A DNA stretch of 64,000 nucleotides from the NCBI GenBank assembly GCA_963556195.1, contig OY744528.1, positions 55,534,066-55,598,065 on the forward strand, written 5' to 3'. Under the pieces are notes generated by a model, which was not told the origin of the DNA, searched no databases, and saw only the letters and a program-made list of their open reading frames with translations. Below are positions 36,831-50,194 of this stretch, piece after piece. The translations under genes and the position numbers were made by a program. Numbering within the stretch: position 1 is the stretch's first letter; every line of letters begins with the position of its first letter. This DNA comes from Sepiola atlantica (Eukaryota > Mollusca > Cephalopoda > Sepiida > Sepiolidae).

Positions 36831-39420
36831 GATATTTAACAATAGTAATCTAAGCCTTTCCATGTTGAAAAGGTGAAAACTCACGAAATCGAGTGATATC
36901 GGACGCGCACTACGTGTCGTCATTGATATTTTACAATAGTAATCCAAACCTTCTAATTTCATAATTCCATGTTGAAAAGGTGAAAACTCACGAAATCGAG
37001 TGATATTTAACAATTGTAATCTAAGCACGGAATTATGAAATTAGAAAATTTCATAATTCCGTGTTGAAAAGGTGAAAACTCACGCAATCGAGTGAAAATC
37101 GATGCGCACAACGTGTTGTCATTGATATTTACTATTGAGTAATCTAAGCCTTCTAATTTCATAATTCCATGTTGAAAAGGTAAATCATCATGAAATCGAG
37201 TGAAAATGGACGCGCACTACGTGTCGTCATTGATATTAAACAATTGTTAGCTAAGCCTTCTAATTTCATAATTCCAGGTTGAAAAGGTGAAAATTCACGA
37301 AATCGAGTGATATCGGACGCGCACTACGTGTCGTCATTGATATTCAACAATAGTAATCTAAACCTTCTAATTTCATAATTCCATGTTGAAAAGGTAAAAC
37401 ATCACAAAATCAAGTTAAAATCGCTGCGCACTACGTGTCGTCATTGATATTTAACAATAGTAATCTAAACCTTCTAATTTCATAATTCCATGTTGAAAAG
37501 GTAAAACATCACAAAATCAAGTTAAAATCGCTGCGCACTACGTGTCGTCATTGATATTTAACAATAGTAATCTAAGCCTTCTAATTTCATAATTCCATGT
37601 TGAAAAGGTGAAAACTCACGAAATCGAGTGAAAATCGATGCGCACTACGTGTCGTCATTGATATTAAACAATTGTAATCTAAGCCTTCTAATTTCATAAT
37701 TCCAGGTTGAAAAGGTGAAAACTCACGAAATCGAGTGATATCGGACGCGCACTACGTGTCGTCATTGATATTTTACAATAGTAATTTAAACCTTCTAATT
37801 TCATAATTCCATGTTGAAAAGGTGAAAACTCACGCAATCGAGTGAAAATCGATGCGCACAACGTGTTGTCATTGATATTTAACAATAGTAATCTAAGCCT
37901 TCTAATTTCATAATTCCATCTTGAAAAGGCAAATCATCATGAAATCGAGTGAAAATGGACGCGCACTACGTGTCGTCATTGATATTAAACAATTGTTATC
38001 TAAGCCTTCTAATTTCATAATTCCAGGTTGAAAAGGTGAAAACTCACGAAATCGAGTGATATCGGACGCGCACTACGTGTCGTCATTGATATTCAACAAT
38101 AGTAATCTAAGCCTTCTAATTTCATAATTCCATGTTGAAAAGGTGAAAACTCACGAAATCGAGTGAAAATCGATGCGCACTACGTGTCGTCATTGATATT
38201 AAACAATTGTAATCTAAGCCTTCTAATTTCATAATTCCAGGTTGAAAAGGTGAAAACTCACGAAATCGAGTGATATCGGACGCGCACTACGTGTCGTCAT
38301 TGATATTTTACAATAGTAATTTAAACCTTCTAATTTCATAATTCCATGTTGAAAAGGTGAAAACTCACGCAATCGAGTGAAAATCGATGCGCACAACGTG
38401 TTGTCATTGATATTTAACAATAGTAATCTAAGCCTTCTAATTTCATAATTCCATCTTGAAAAGGCAAATCATCATGAAATCGAGTGAAAATGGACGCGCA
38501 CTACGTTTCGTCATTGATATTAAACAATTGTTAGCTAAGCCTTCTAATTTCATAATTCCAGGTTGAAAAGGTGAAAACTCACGAAATCGAGTGATATCGG
38601 ACGCGCACTACGTGTCGTCATTGATATTCAACAATAGTAATCTAAACCTTCTAATTTCATAATTCCATGTTGAAAAGGTAAAACATCACAAAATCAAGTT
38701 AAAATCGCTGCGCACTACGTGTCGTCATTGATATTTAACAATAGTAATCTAAACCTTCTAATTTCATAATTCCATGTTGAAAAGGTAAAACATCACAAAA
38801 TCAAGTTAAAATCGCTGCGCACTACGTGTCGTCATTGATATTTAACAATAGTAATCTAAGCCTTCTAATTTCATAATTCCATGTTGAAAAGGTGAAAAAT
38901 CACGAAATCGAGTGAAAATCGATGCGCACTACGTGTCGTCATTGATATTAAACAATTGTAATCTAAGCCTTCTAATTTCATAATTCCAGGTTGAAAAGGT
39001 GAAAACTCACGAAATCGAGTGATATCGGACGCGCACTACGTGTCGTCATTGATATTTTACAATAGTAATTTAAACCTTCTAATTTCATAATTCCATGTTG
39101 AAAAGGTGAAAACTCACGCAATCGAGTGAAAATCGATGCGCACAACGTGTTGTCATTGATATTTAACAATAGTAATCTAAGCCTTCTAATTTCATAATTC
39201 CATCTTGAAAAGGCAAATCATCATGAAATCGAGTGAAAATGGACGCGCACTACGTGTCGTCATTGATATTAAACAATTGTTATCTAAGCCTTCTAATTTC
39301 ATAATTCCAGGTTGAAAAGGTGAAAACTCACGAAATCGAGTGATATCGGACGCGCACTACGTGTCGTCATTGATATTCAACAATAGTAATCTAAACCTTC
39401 TAATTTCATAATTCCATGTT
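36831..39420 (+). repeat. Monomer-quantised duplications (535 and 749 bp)
   Basis: The rare variant CCATCTTGAAAAGGC occurs at 37,916, 38,451 and 39,200, i.e. 535 (5 x 107) and 749 (7 x 107) bp apart, and flanking variants move with it. This is a clean example of unequal exchange in register. The region is nearly all A, B and C-type 107-bp units. A small inversion lies at 37,131. Confidence 0.87.
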
Positions 39421-40314
39421 GAAAAGGTGAAAACTCACGAAATCGAGTGATATCGGACGCGCACTACGTATCGTCATTGATATTTTACAATAGTAATCTA
39501 AACCTTCTAATTTCATAATTCAATGTTGAAAAGGTGAAAACTCACGAAATCGAGTGATATTTAACAACTGTAATCTAAGCACGGAATTATGAAATTAGAA
39601 AATTTCATAATTCCGTGTTGAAAAGGTGAAAACTCACGAAATCGAGTGAAAATCGATGCGCACAACGTGTTGTCATTGATATTTAACAATAGTAATCTAA
39701 GCCTTCTAATTTCATAATTCCATGTTGAAAAGGTAAATCATCATGAAATCGAGTGAAAATGGACGCGCACTACGTGTCGTCATTGATATTAAACAATTGT
39801 AATCTAAGCCTTCTAATTTCATAATTCCAGGTTGAAAAGGTGAAAACTCACGAAATCGAGTGATATCGGACGCGCATGTCGTCATTGATATTTTACAATA
39901 GTAATCTAAACCTTCTAATTTCATAATTCCATGTTGAAAAGGTGAAAACTCACGCAATCGAGTGAAAATCGATGCGCACAACGTGTTGTCATTGATATTT
40001 AACAATAGTAATCTAAGCCTTCTAATTTCATAATTCCATGTTGAAAAGGTAAATCATCATGAAATCGAGTGAAAATGGACGCGCACTACGTGTCGTCATT
40101 GATATTAAACAATTGTAATCTAAGCCTTCTAATTTCATAGTTCACAGTTGAAAAGGTGAAAACTCACGAAATCGAGTGATATCGGACGCGCACTACGTGT
40201 CGTCATTGATATTCAACAATAGTAATCTAAACCTTCTAATTTCATAATTCCATGTTGAAAAGGTAAAACATCACAAAATCAAGTTAAAATCGCTGTGCAT
40301 AACGTGGTTTCATT

Positions 40315-41203
40315 GATATCTAAAAGTTCTAACCTCATAATTCAAGGTAAAACATGATTTCGAGTGAAAATCGACGCGCACAACGTGTCGTCATAGATAT
40401 TCAACAATAGTAATATAAACCTGAAAATGGACGCGCACTACGTGTCGTCATTGATACTTAACAATAGTAATCTACACCCTCAAACCTCATAATTCCATGT
40501 TGAAAAGGTAAAACATCACGAAATCAAGTGAAAATGGACGCGCACTACGTGTCGTCATTTTAATGTCTACTTCTAAACTCATAATTCCACATCATTATGT
40601 TTTACCTTTACGTTTTCCATTATGTGGAATTATGAGATTAGAAGTAGACATTTGTTAAGTATAAATCGAGTGAAAATGGACGCGGACTACGTGTCGTCAT
40701 TGATATTTAACAATTGTAATCTAAGCACGGAATTATGAAATTAGAAAATTTCATAATTCCGTGTTGAAAAGGTGAAAACTCACGAAATCGAGTGAAAATC
40801 GATGCGCACAACGTGTTGTCATTGATACTTAACAATAGTAATCTACACCCTCAAACCTCATAATTCCATGTTGAAAAGGTAAAACATCACGAAATCAAGT
40901 GAAAATGGACGCGCACTACGTGTCGTCATTGATACTTAACAAATGTCTACTTCTAAACTCATAATTCCACATCATTATGTTTTACCTTTACGTTTTCCAT
41001 TATGTGGAATTATGAGATTAGAAGTAGACATTTGTTAAGTATAAATCGAGTGAAAATGGACGCGGACTACGTGTCGTCATTGATATTTAACAATTGTAAT
41101 CTAAGCACGGAATTATGAAATTAGAAAATTTCATAATTCCGTGTTGAAAAGGTGAAAACTCACGAAATCGAGTGAAAATCGATGCGCACAACGTGTTGTC
41201 ATT
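40315..41203 (+). repeat. D-E-F-G-H-F-G-H cassette (F-G-H duplicated)
   Basis: D 40315, E 40396, F 40453, cut G 40559-40701, H 40702-40823, then F 40824-40930, G 40931-41081, H 41082-41203. The first G has lost the start of its left arm (GTCATTTTAATGTC). Confidence 0.9.
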
Positions 41204-43271
41204 GATATTTTACAATAGTAATCTAAGCCTTCTAATTTCATAATTCCATGTTGAAAAGGTGAAAACTCACGAAATCGAGTGATATCGGACGCGCACTACG
41301 TGTCGTCATTGATATTTTACAATAGTAATCCAAACCTTCTAATTTCATAATTCCATGTTGAAAAGGTGAAAACTCACGAAATCGAGTGAAAATCGATGCG
41401 CACAACGTGTCGTCATTGATATTAAACAATTGTAATCTAAGCCTTCTAATTTCATAATTACAGGTTGAAAAGGTGAAAACTCACGAAAGCGAGTGATATC
41501 GGACGCGCACTACGTGTCGTCATTGATATTTTACAATAGTAATCTAAACCTTCTAATTTCATAATTCCATGTTGAAAAGGTGAAAACTCACGAAATCGAG
41601 TGATATTTTACAATTGTAATCTAAGCACGGAATTATGAAATTAGAAAATTTCATAATTCCGTGTTGAAAACGTGAAAACTCACGCAATCGAGTGAAAATC
41701 GATGCGCACAACGTGTTGTCATTGATATTTAACAATAGTAATCTAAGCCTTCTAATTTCATAATTCCATGTTGAAAAGGTAAATCATCATGAAATCGAGT
41801 GAAAATGGACGCGCACTACGTGTCGTCATTGATATTAAACAATTGTTAGCTAAGCCTTCTAATTTCATAATTCCAGGTTGAAAAGGTGAAAACTCACGAA
41901 ATCGAGTGATATCGGACGCGCACTACGTGTCGTCATTGATATTTTACAATAGTAATCTAAACCTTCTAATTTCATAATTCCATGTTGAAAAGGTGAAAAC
42001 TCACGAAATCGAGTGATATACGACGCGCACTACGTGTCGTCATTGATATTCAACAATAGTAATATAAACCTGAAAATAGACGCGCACTACGTGTCGTCAT
42101 TGATACTTAACAATTGATATTTAACAATTGTAATCTAAGCACGGAATTATGAAATTAGAAAATTTCATAATTCCGTGTTGAAAAGGTGAAAACTCACGAA
42201 ATCGAGTGATATCGGACGCGCACTACGTGTCGTCATTGATATTCAACAATAGTAATATAAACCTGAACATAGACGCGCACTACGTGTCGTCATTGATACT
42301 TAACAATTGATATTTAACAATTGTTATCTAAGCACGGAATTATGAAATTAGAAAATTTCATAATTCCGTGTTGAAAAGGTGAAAACTCACGAAATCGAGT
42401 GAAAATCGATGCGCACAACGTGTTGTCATTGATATTTAACAATAGTTATCTAAGCCTTCTAATTTCATAATTCCATGTTGAAAAGGTAAATCATCATGAA
42501 ATCGAGTGAAAATGGACGCGCACTACGTGTCGTCATTGATATTAAACAATTGTAATCTAAGCCTTCTAATTTCATAATTACAGGTTGAAAAGGTGAAAAC
42601 TCACGAAAGCGAGTGATATCGGACGCGCACTACGTGTCGTCATTGATATTTTACAATAGTAATCTAAACCTTCTAATTTCATAATTCTATGTTGAAAAGG
42701 TGAAAACTCACGAAATCGAGTGATATTTAACAATTGTAATCTAAGCACGGAATTATGAAATTAGAAAATTTCATAATTCCGTGTTGAAAAGGTGAAAACT
42801 CACGCAATCGAGTGAAAATCGATGCGCACAACGTGTTGTCATTGATATTTAACAATAGTAATCTAAGCCTTCTAATTTCATAATTCCATGTTGAAAAGGT
42901 AAATCATCATGAAATCGAGTGAAAATGGACGCGCACTACGTGTCGTCATTGATATTAAACAATTGTTAGCTAAGCCTTCTAATTTCATAATTCCAGGTTG
43001 AAAAGGTGAAAACTCACGAAATCGAGTGATATCGGACGCGCACTACGTGTCGTCATTGATATTCAACAATAGTAATCTAAACCTTCTAATTTCATAATTC
43101 CATGTTGAAAAGGTAAAACATCACAAAATCAAGTTAAAATCGCTGCGCACTACGTGTCGTCATTGATATTTAACAATAGTAATCTAAACCTTCTAATTTC
43201 ATAATTCCATGTTGAAAAGGTAAAACATCACAAAATCAAGTTAAAATCGCTGCGCATAACGTGGTTTCATT

Positions 43272-43789
43272 GATATCTAAAAGTTCTAACCTCATAATTC
43301 AAGGTAAAACATGATTTCGAGTGAAAATCGACGCGCACAACGTGTCGTCATTGATATTCAACAATAGTAATATAAACCTGAAAATGGACGCGCACTACGT
43401 GTCGTCATTGATACTTAACAATAGTAATCTACACCCTCAAACCTCATAATTCCATGTTGAAAAGGTAAAACATCACGAAATCAAGTGAAAATAGACGCGC
43501 ACTACGTGTCGTCATTGATACTTAACAAATGTCTACTTCTAAACTCATAATTCCACATCATTATGTTTTACCTTTACGTTTTCCATTATGTGGAATTATG
43601 AGATTAGAAGTAGACATTTGTTAAGTATAAATCGAGTGAAAATGGACGCGGACTACGTGTCGTCATTGATATTTAACAATTGTAATCTAAGCACGGAATT
43701 ATGAAATTAGAAAATTTCATAATTCCGTGTTGAAAAGGTGAAAACTCACGAAATCGAGTGAAAATCGATGCGCACAACGTGTTGTCATT
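43272..43789 (+). repeat. D-E-F-G-H cassette
   Basis: D 43272, E 43353, F 43410, G 43517-43667, H 43668-43789. Confidence 0.92.
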
Positions 43790-44951
43790 GATATTTTACA
43801 ATAGTAATCTAAACCTTCTAATTTCATAATTCCATGTTGAAAAGGTGAAAACTCACGAAATCGAGTGATATCGGACGCGCACTACGTGTCGTCATTGATA
43901 TTTTACAATAGTAATCCAAACCTTCTAATTTCATAATTCCATGTTGAAAAGGTGAAAACTCACGAAATCGAGTGAAAATCGATGCGCACAACGTGTCGTC
44001 ATTGATATTAAACAATTGTAATCTAAGCCTTCTAATTTCATAATTACAGGTTGAAAAGGTGAAAACTCACGAAAGCGAGTGATATCGGACGCGCACTACG
44101 TGTCGTCATTGATATTTTACAATAGTAATCTAAACCTTCTAATTTCATAATTCCATGTTGAAAAGGTGAAAACTCACGAAATCGAGTGATATTTTACAAT
44201 TGTAATCTAAGCACGGAATTATGAAATTAGAAAATTTCATAATTCCGTGTTGAAAAGGTGAAAACTCACGCAATCGAGTGAAAATCGATGCGCACAACGT
44301 GTTGTCATTGATATTTAACAATAGTAATCTAAGCCTTCTAATTTCATAATTCCATGTTGAAAAGGTAAATCATCATGAAATCGAGTGAAAATGGACGCGC
44401 ACTACGTGTCGTCATTGATATTAAACAATTGTAATCTAAGCCTTCTAATTTCATAATTCCAGGTTGAAAAGGTGAAAACTCACGAAATCGAGTGATATCG
44501 GACGCGCACTACGTGTCGTCATTGATATTTTACAATAGTAATCTAAACCTTCTAATTTCATAATTCCATGTTGAAAAGGTGAAAACTCACGCAATCGAGT
44601 GAAAATCGATGCGCACAACGTGTTGTCATTGATATTTAACAATAGTAATCTAAGCCTTCTAATTTCATAATTCCATGTTGAAAAGGTAAATCATCATGAA
44701 ATCGATTGAAAATGGACGCGCACTACGTGTCGTCATTGATATTAAACAATTGTAATCTAAGCCTTCTAATTTCATAGTTCACAGTTGAAAAGGTGAAAAC
44801 TCACGAAATCGAGTGATATCGGACGCGCACTACGTGTCGTCATTGATATTCAACAATAGTAATCTAAACCTTCTAATTTCATAATTCCATGTTGAAAAGG
44901 TAAAACATCACAAAATCAAGTTAAAATCGCTGTGCATAACGTGGTTTCATT

Positions 44952-45460
44952 GATATCTAAAAGTTCTAACCTCATAATTCAAGGTAAAACATGATTTCGA
45001 GTGAAAATCGACGCGCACAACGTGTCGTCATAGATATTCAACAATAGTAATATAAACCTGAAAATGGACGCGCACTACGTGTCGTCATTGATACTTAACA
45101 ATAGTAATCTACACCCTCAAACCTCATAATTCCATGTTGAAAAGGTAAAACATCACGAAATCAAGTGAAAATGGACGCGCACTACGTGTCGTCATTTTAA
45201 TGTCTACTTCTAAACTCATAATTCCACATCATTACGTTTTACCTTTACGTTTTCCATTATGTGGAATTATGAGATTAGAAGTAGACATTTGTTAAGTATA
45301 AATCGAGTGAAAATGGACGCGGACTACGTGTCGTCATTGATATTTAACAATTGTAATCTAAGCACGGAATTATGAAATTAGAAAATTTCATAATTCCGTG
45401 TTGAAAAGGTGAAAACTCACGAAATCGAGTGAAAATCGATGCGCACAACGTGTTGTCATT
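44952..45460 (+). repeat. D-E-F-G-H cassette, cut G arm
   Basis: Copy of 40315-40823 at +4,637 with the same left-arm loss; G about 45197-45338. The loop has CATTACGTTTTACC, a private change. Confidence 0.9.
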
Positions 45461-45781
45461 GATATTTAACAATAGTAATCTAAGCCTTCTAATTTCATAA
45501 TTCCATGTTGAAAAGGTAAATCATCATGAAATCGAGTGAAAATGGACGCGCACTACGTGTCGTCATTGATATTAAACAATTATAATCTAAGCCTTCTAAT
45601 TTCATAATTCCAGGTTGAAAAGGTGAAAACTCACGAAATCGAGTGATATCGGACGCGCACTACGTGTCGTCATTGATATTCAACAATAGTAATTTAAACC
45701 TTCTAATTTCATAATTCCATGTTGAAAAGGTGAAAACTCACGAAATCGAGTGAAAATCGATGCGCACAACGTGTCGTCATT

Positions 45782-46161
45782 GATACTTAACAATAGTAAT
45801 CTACACCCTCAAACCTCATAATTCCATGTTGAAAAGGTAAAACATCACGAAATCAAGTGAAAATGGACGCGCACTACGTGTCGTCATTGATACTTAACAA
45901 ATGTCTACTTCTAAACTCATAATTCCACATCATTATGTTTTACCTTTACGTTTTCCATTATGTGGAATTATGAGATTAGAAGTAGACATTTGTTAAGTAT
46001 CAATCGAGTGAAAATGGACGCGGACTACGTGTCGTCATTGATATTTAACAATTGTAATCTAAGCACGGAATTATGAAATTAGAAAATTTCATAATTCCGT
46101 GTTGAAAAGGTGAAAACTCACGAAATCGAGTGAAAATCGATGCGCACAACGTGTTGTCATT
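45782..46161 (+). repeat. F-G-H set
   Basis: F 45782, G 45889-46039, H 46040-46161. Recurs at 63516. Confidence 0.91.
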
Positions 46162-46589
46162 GATATTTAACAATAGTAATCTAAGCCTTCTAATTTCATA
46201 ATTCCATGTTGAAAAGGTAAATCATCATGAAATCGAGTGAAAATGGACGCGCACTACGTGTCGTCATTGATATTAAACAATTGTTAGCTAAGCCTTCTAA
46301 TTTCATAATTCCAGGTTGAAAAGGTGAAAACTCACGAAATCGAGTGATATCGGACGCGCACTACGTGTCGTCATTGATATTCAACAATAGTAATCTAAAC
46401 CTTCTAATTTCATAATTCCATGTTGAAAAGGTAAAACATCACAAAATCAAGTTAAAATCGCTGCGCACTACGTGTCGTCATTGATATTTAACAATAGTAA
46501 TCTAAACCTTCTAATTTCATAATTCCATGTTGAAAAGGTAAAACATCACAAAATCAAGTTAAAATCGCTGCGCATAACGTGGTTTCATT

Positions 46590-47107
46590 GATATCTAAAA
46601 GTTCTAACCTCATAATTCAAGGTAAAACATGATTTCGAGTGAAAATCGACGCGCACAACGTGTCGTCATTGATATTCAACAATAGTAATATAAACCTGAA
46701 AATGGACGCGCACTACGTGTCGTCATTGATACTTAACAATAGTAATCTACACCCTCAAACCTCATAATTCCATGTTGAAAAGGTAAAACATCACGAAATC
46801 AAGTGAAAATAGACGCGCACTACGTGTCGTCATTGATACTTAACAAATGTCTACTTCTAAACTCATAATTCCACATCATTATGTTTTACCTTTACGTTTT
46901 CCATTATGTGGAATTATGAGATTAGAAGTAGACATTTGTTAAGTATAAATCGAGTGAAAATGGACGCGGACTACGTGTCGTCATTGATATTTAACAATTG
47001 TAATCTAAGCACGGAATTATGAAATTAGAAAATTTCATAATTCCGTGTTGAAAAGGTGAAAACTCACGAAATCGAGTGAAAATCGATGCGCACAACGTGT
47101 TGTCATT
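46590..47107 (+). repeat. D-E-F-G-H cassette
   Basis: Copy of 43272-43789 at +3,318; G 46835-46985. Confidence 0.92.
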
Positions 47108-48355
47108 GATATTTTACAATAGTAATCTAAACCTTCTAATTTCATAATTCCATGTTGAAAAGGTGAAAACTCACGAAATCGAGTGATATCGGACGCGCAC
47201 TACGTGTCGTCATTGATATTTTACAATAGTAATCCAAACCTTCTAATTTCATAATTCCATGTTGAAAAGGTGAAAACTCACGAAATCGAGTGAAAATCGA
47301 TGCGCACAACGTGTCGTCATTGATATTAAACAATTGTAATCTAAGCCTTCTAATTTCATAATTACAGGTTGAAAAGGTGAAAACTCACGAAAGCGAGTGA
47401 TATCGGACGCGCACTACGTGTCGTCATTGATATTTTACAATAGTAATCTAAACCTTCTAATTTCATAATTCCATGTTGAAAAGGTGAAAACTCACGAAAT
47501 CGAGTGATATTTTACAATTGTAATCTAAGCACGGAATTATGAAATTAGAAAATTTCATAATTCCGTGTTGAAAAGGTGAAAACTCACGCAATCGAGTGAA
47601 AATCGATGCGCACAACGTGTTGTCATTGATATTTAACAATAGTAATCTAAGCCTTCTAATTTCATAATTCCATGTTGAAAAGGTAAATCATCATGAAATC
47701 GAGTGAAAATGGACGCGCACTACGTGTCGTCATTGATATTAAACAATTGTTAGCTAAGCCTTCTAATTTCATAATTCCAGGTTGAAAAGGTGAAAACTCA
47801 CGAAATCGAGTGATATCGGACGCGCACTACGTGTCGTCATTGATATTTTACAATAGTAATCTAAACCTTCTAATTTCATAATTCCATGTTGAAAAGGTGA
47901 AAACTCACGAAATCGAGTGATATACGACGCGCACTACGTGTCGTCATTGATATTCAACAATAGTAATATAAACCTGAACATAGACGCGCACTACGTGTCG
48001 TCATTGATACTTAACAATTGATATTTAACAATTGTTATCTAAGCACGGAATTATGAAATTAGAAAATTTCATAATTCCGTGTTGAAAAGGTGAAAACTCA
48101 CGAAATCGAGTGAAAATCGATGCGCACAACGTGTTGTCATTGATATTTAACAATAGTTATCTAAGCCTTCTAATTTCATAATTCCATGTTGAAAAGGTGA
48201 AAACTCACGAAATCGAGTGATATCGGACGCGCACTACGTGTCGTCATTGATATTAAACAATAGTAATCTAAGCCTTCTAATTTCATAATTCCATGTTGAA
48301 AAGGTAAAACATCACAAAATCAAGTTAAAATCGCTGCGCATAACGTGGTTTCATT

Positions 48356-48870
48356 GTGGTTTTGTTCTAACCTCATAATTCAAGGTAAAACATGATTTCG
48401 AGTGAAAATCGACGCGCACAACGTGTCGTCATTGATATTCAACAATAGTAATATAAACCTGAAAATGGACGCGCACTACGTGTCGTCATTGATACTTAAC
48501 AATAGTAATCTACACCCTCAAACCTCATAATTCCATGTTGAAAAGGTAAAACATCACGAAATCAAGTGAAAATAGACGCGCACTACGTGTCGTCATTGAT
48601 ACTTAACAAATGTCTACTTCTAAACTCATAATTCCACATCATTATGTTTTACCTTTACGTTTTCCATTATGTGGAATTATGAGATTAGAAGTAGACATTT
48701 GTTAAGTATAAATCGAGTGAAAATGGACGCGGACTACGTGTCGTCATTGATATTTAACAATTGTAATCTAAGCACGGAATTATGAAATTAGAAAATTTCA
48801 TAATTCCGTGTTGAAAAGGTGAAAACTCACGAAATCGAGTGAAAATCGATGCGCACAACGTGTTGTCATT
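48356..48870 (+). repeat. D-E-F-G-H cassette with altered D start
   Basis: D (78 bp) begins GTGGTTTTGTTCTAACC in place of GATATCTAAAAGTTCTAACC. The C tail GTGGTTT seems to have been copied again over the D start. E 48434, F 48491, G 48598-48748, H 48749-48870. Confidence 0.89.
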
Positions 48871-50101
48871 GATATTTAACAATAGTAATCTAAGCCTTTA
48901 CAATTTCATGAGTTTTCACCTTTTCATAATTGAAATCGAGTGAAAATCGATGCGCACAACGTGTTGTCATTGATATTTAACAATAGTAATCTAAGCCTTC
49001 TAATTTCATAATTCCATGATGAAAAGGTAAATCATCATGAAATCGAGTGAAAATGGACGCGCACTACGTGTCGTCATTGATATTAAACAATTGTAATCTA
49101 AGCCTTCTAATTTCATAATTCCAGGTTGAAAAGGTGAAAACTCACGAAATCGAGTGATATCGGACGCGCACTACGTGTCGTAATTGATATTCAACAATAG
49201 TAATATAAACCTGAAAATAGACGCGCACTACGTGTCGTCATTGATACTTAACAATTGATACTTAACAATTCATATTTAACAATTGTAATTATGAATTATG
49301 AAATTAGAAAATTTCATAATTCCGTGTTGAAAAGGTGAAAACTCACGAAATCGAGTGAAAATCGATGCGCACAACGTGTTGTCATTGATATTTAACAATA
49401 GTAATCTAAGCCTTCTAATTTCATAATTCCATGTTGAAAAGGTAAATCATCATGAAATCGAGTGAAAATGGACGCGCACTACGTGTCGTCATTGATATTT
49501 AACAATAGTAATCTAACCCTTCTAATTTCATAATTCCAGGTTGAAAAGGTGAAAACTCACGAAATCGAGTGATATCGGACGCGCACTACGTGTCGTCATT
49601 GATATTTTACAATAGTAATCTAAGCCTTCTAATTTCATAATTCCAGGTTGAAAAGGTGAAAACTCACGAAATCGAGTGATATCGGACGCGCACTACGTGT
49701 CGTAATTGATATTCAACAATAGTAATATAAACCTGAAAATAGACGCGCACTACGTGTCGTCATTGATACTTAACAATTGATATTTAACAATAGTAATCTA
49801 AGCACGGAATTATGAAATTAGAAAATTTCATAATTCCGTGTTGAAAAGGTGAAAACTCACGAAATCGAGTGAAAATCGATGCGCACAACGTGTTGTCATT
49901 GATATTTAACAATAGTAATCTAAGCCTTTCCATGTTGAAAAGGTGAAAACTCACGAAATCGAGTGATATCGGACGCGCACTACGTGTCGTCATTGATATT
50001 TTACAATAGTAATCCAAACCTTCTAATTTCATAATTCCATGTTGAAAAGGTGAAAACTCACGAAATCGAGTGAAAATCGATGCGCACAACGTGTTGTCAT
50101 T

Positions 50102-50194
50102 GATATTTAACAATAGTTATAAACCTGAAAATGGACATTGATATTTAACAATAGTTATAAACCTGAAAATGGACGCGCACTACGTGTCGTCATT
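50102..50194 (+). repeat. 38-bp and 55-bp short units
   Basis: 50102-50139 runs GATATTTAACAATAG to ATGGACATT, skipping the CpG-rich tail; 50140-50194 is the same unit with the tail. This is the only unit I saw that fully lacks the block. Confidence 0.86.

Larger units (their letters stand above)
39421..48870 (+). repeat. Mosaic region with 4,637-, 2,586-, 3,318- and 5,904-bp duplications
   Basis: About 39,585-40,740 recurs at +4,637 (marks: CATAGTTCACAG, CTGTGCATAACG, the cut G arm at 40,559 and 45,197). About 40,840-41,830 recurs at +2,586 (43.4-44.4 kb) and, from there, at +3,318 (46.7-47.7 kb). GATATACGACGCG at 42,015 and 47,919 gives an offset of 5,904. Between cassettes it is A, B and H units. 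Confidence 0.82.

Noticed and set aside
49784..50113. Minus-strand open frames of 63-109 codons in many places (longest 49784-50113; also 12571-12891, 36729-37028, 39712-40005)
   Set aside because: They read through satellite units of 107, 94 or 122 bp in shifting frames, recur wherever the same unit order occurs, and show no codon bias, domain or independent conservation.
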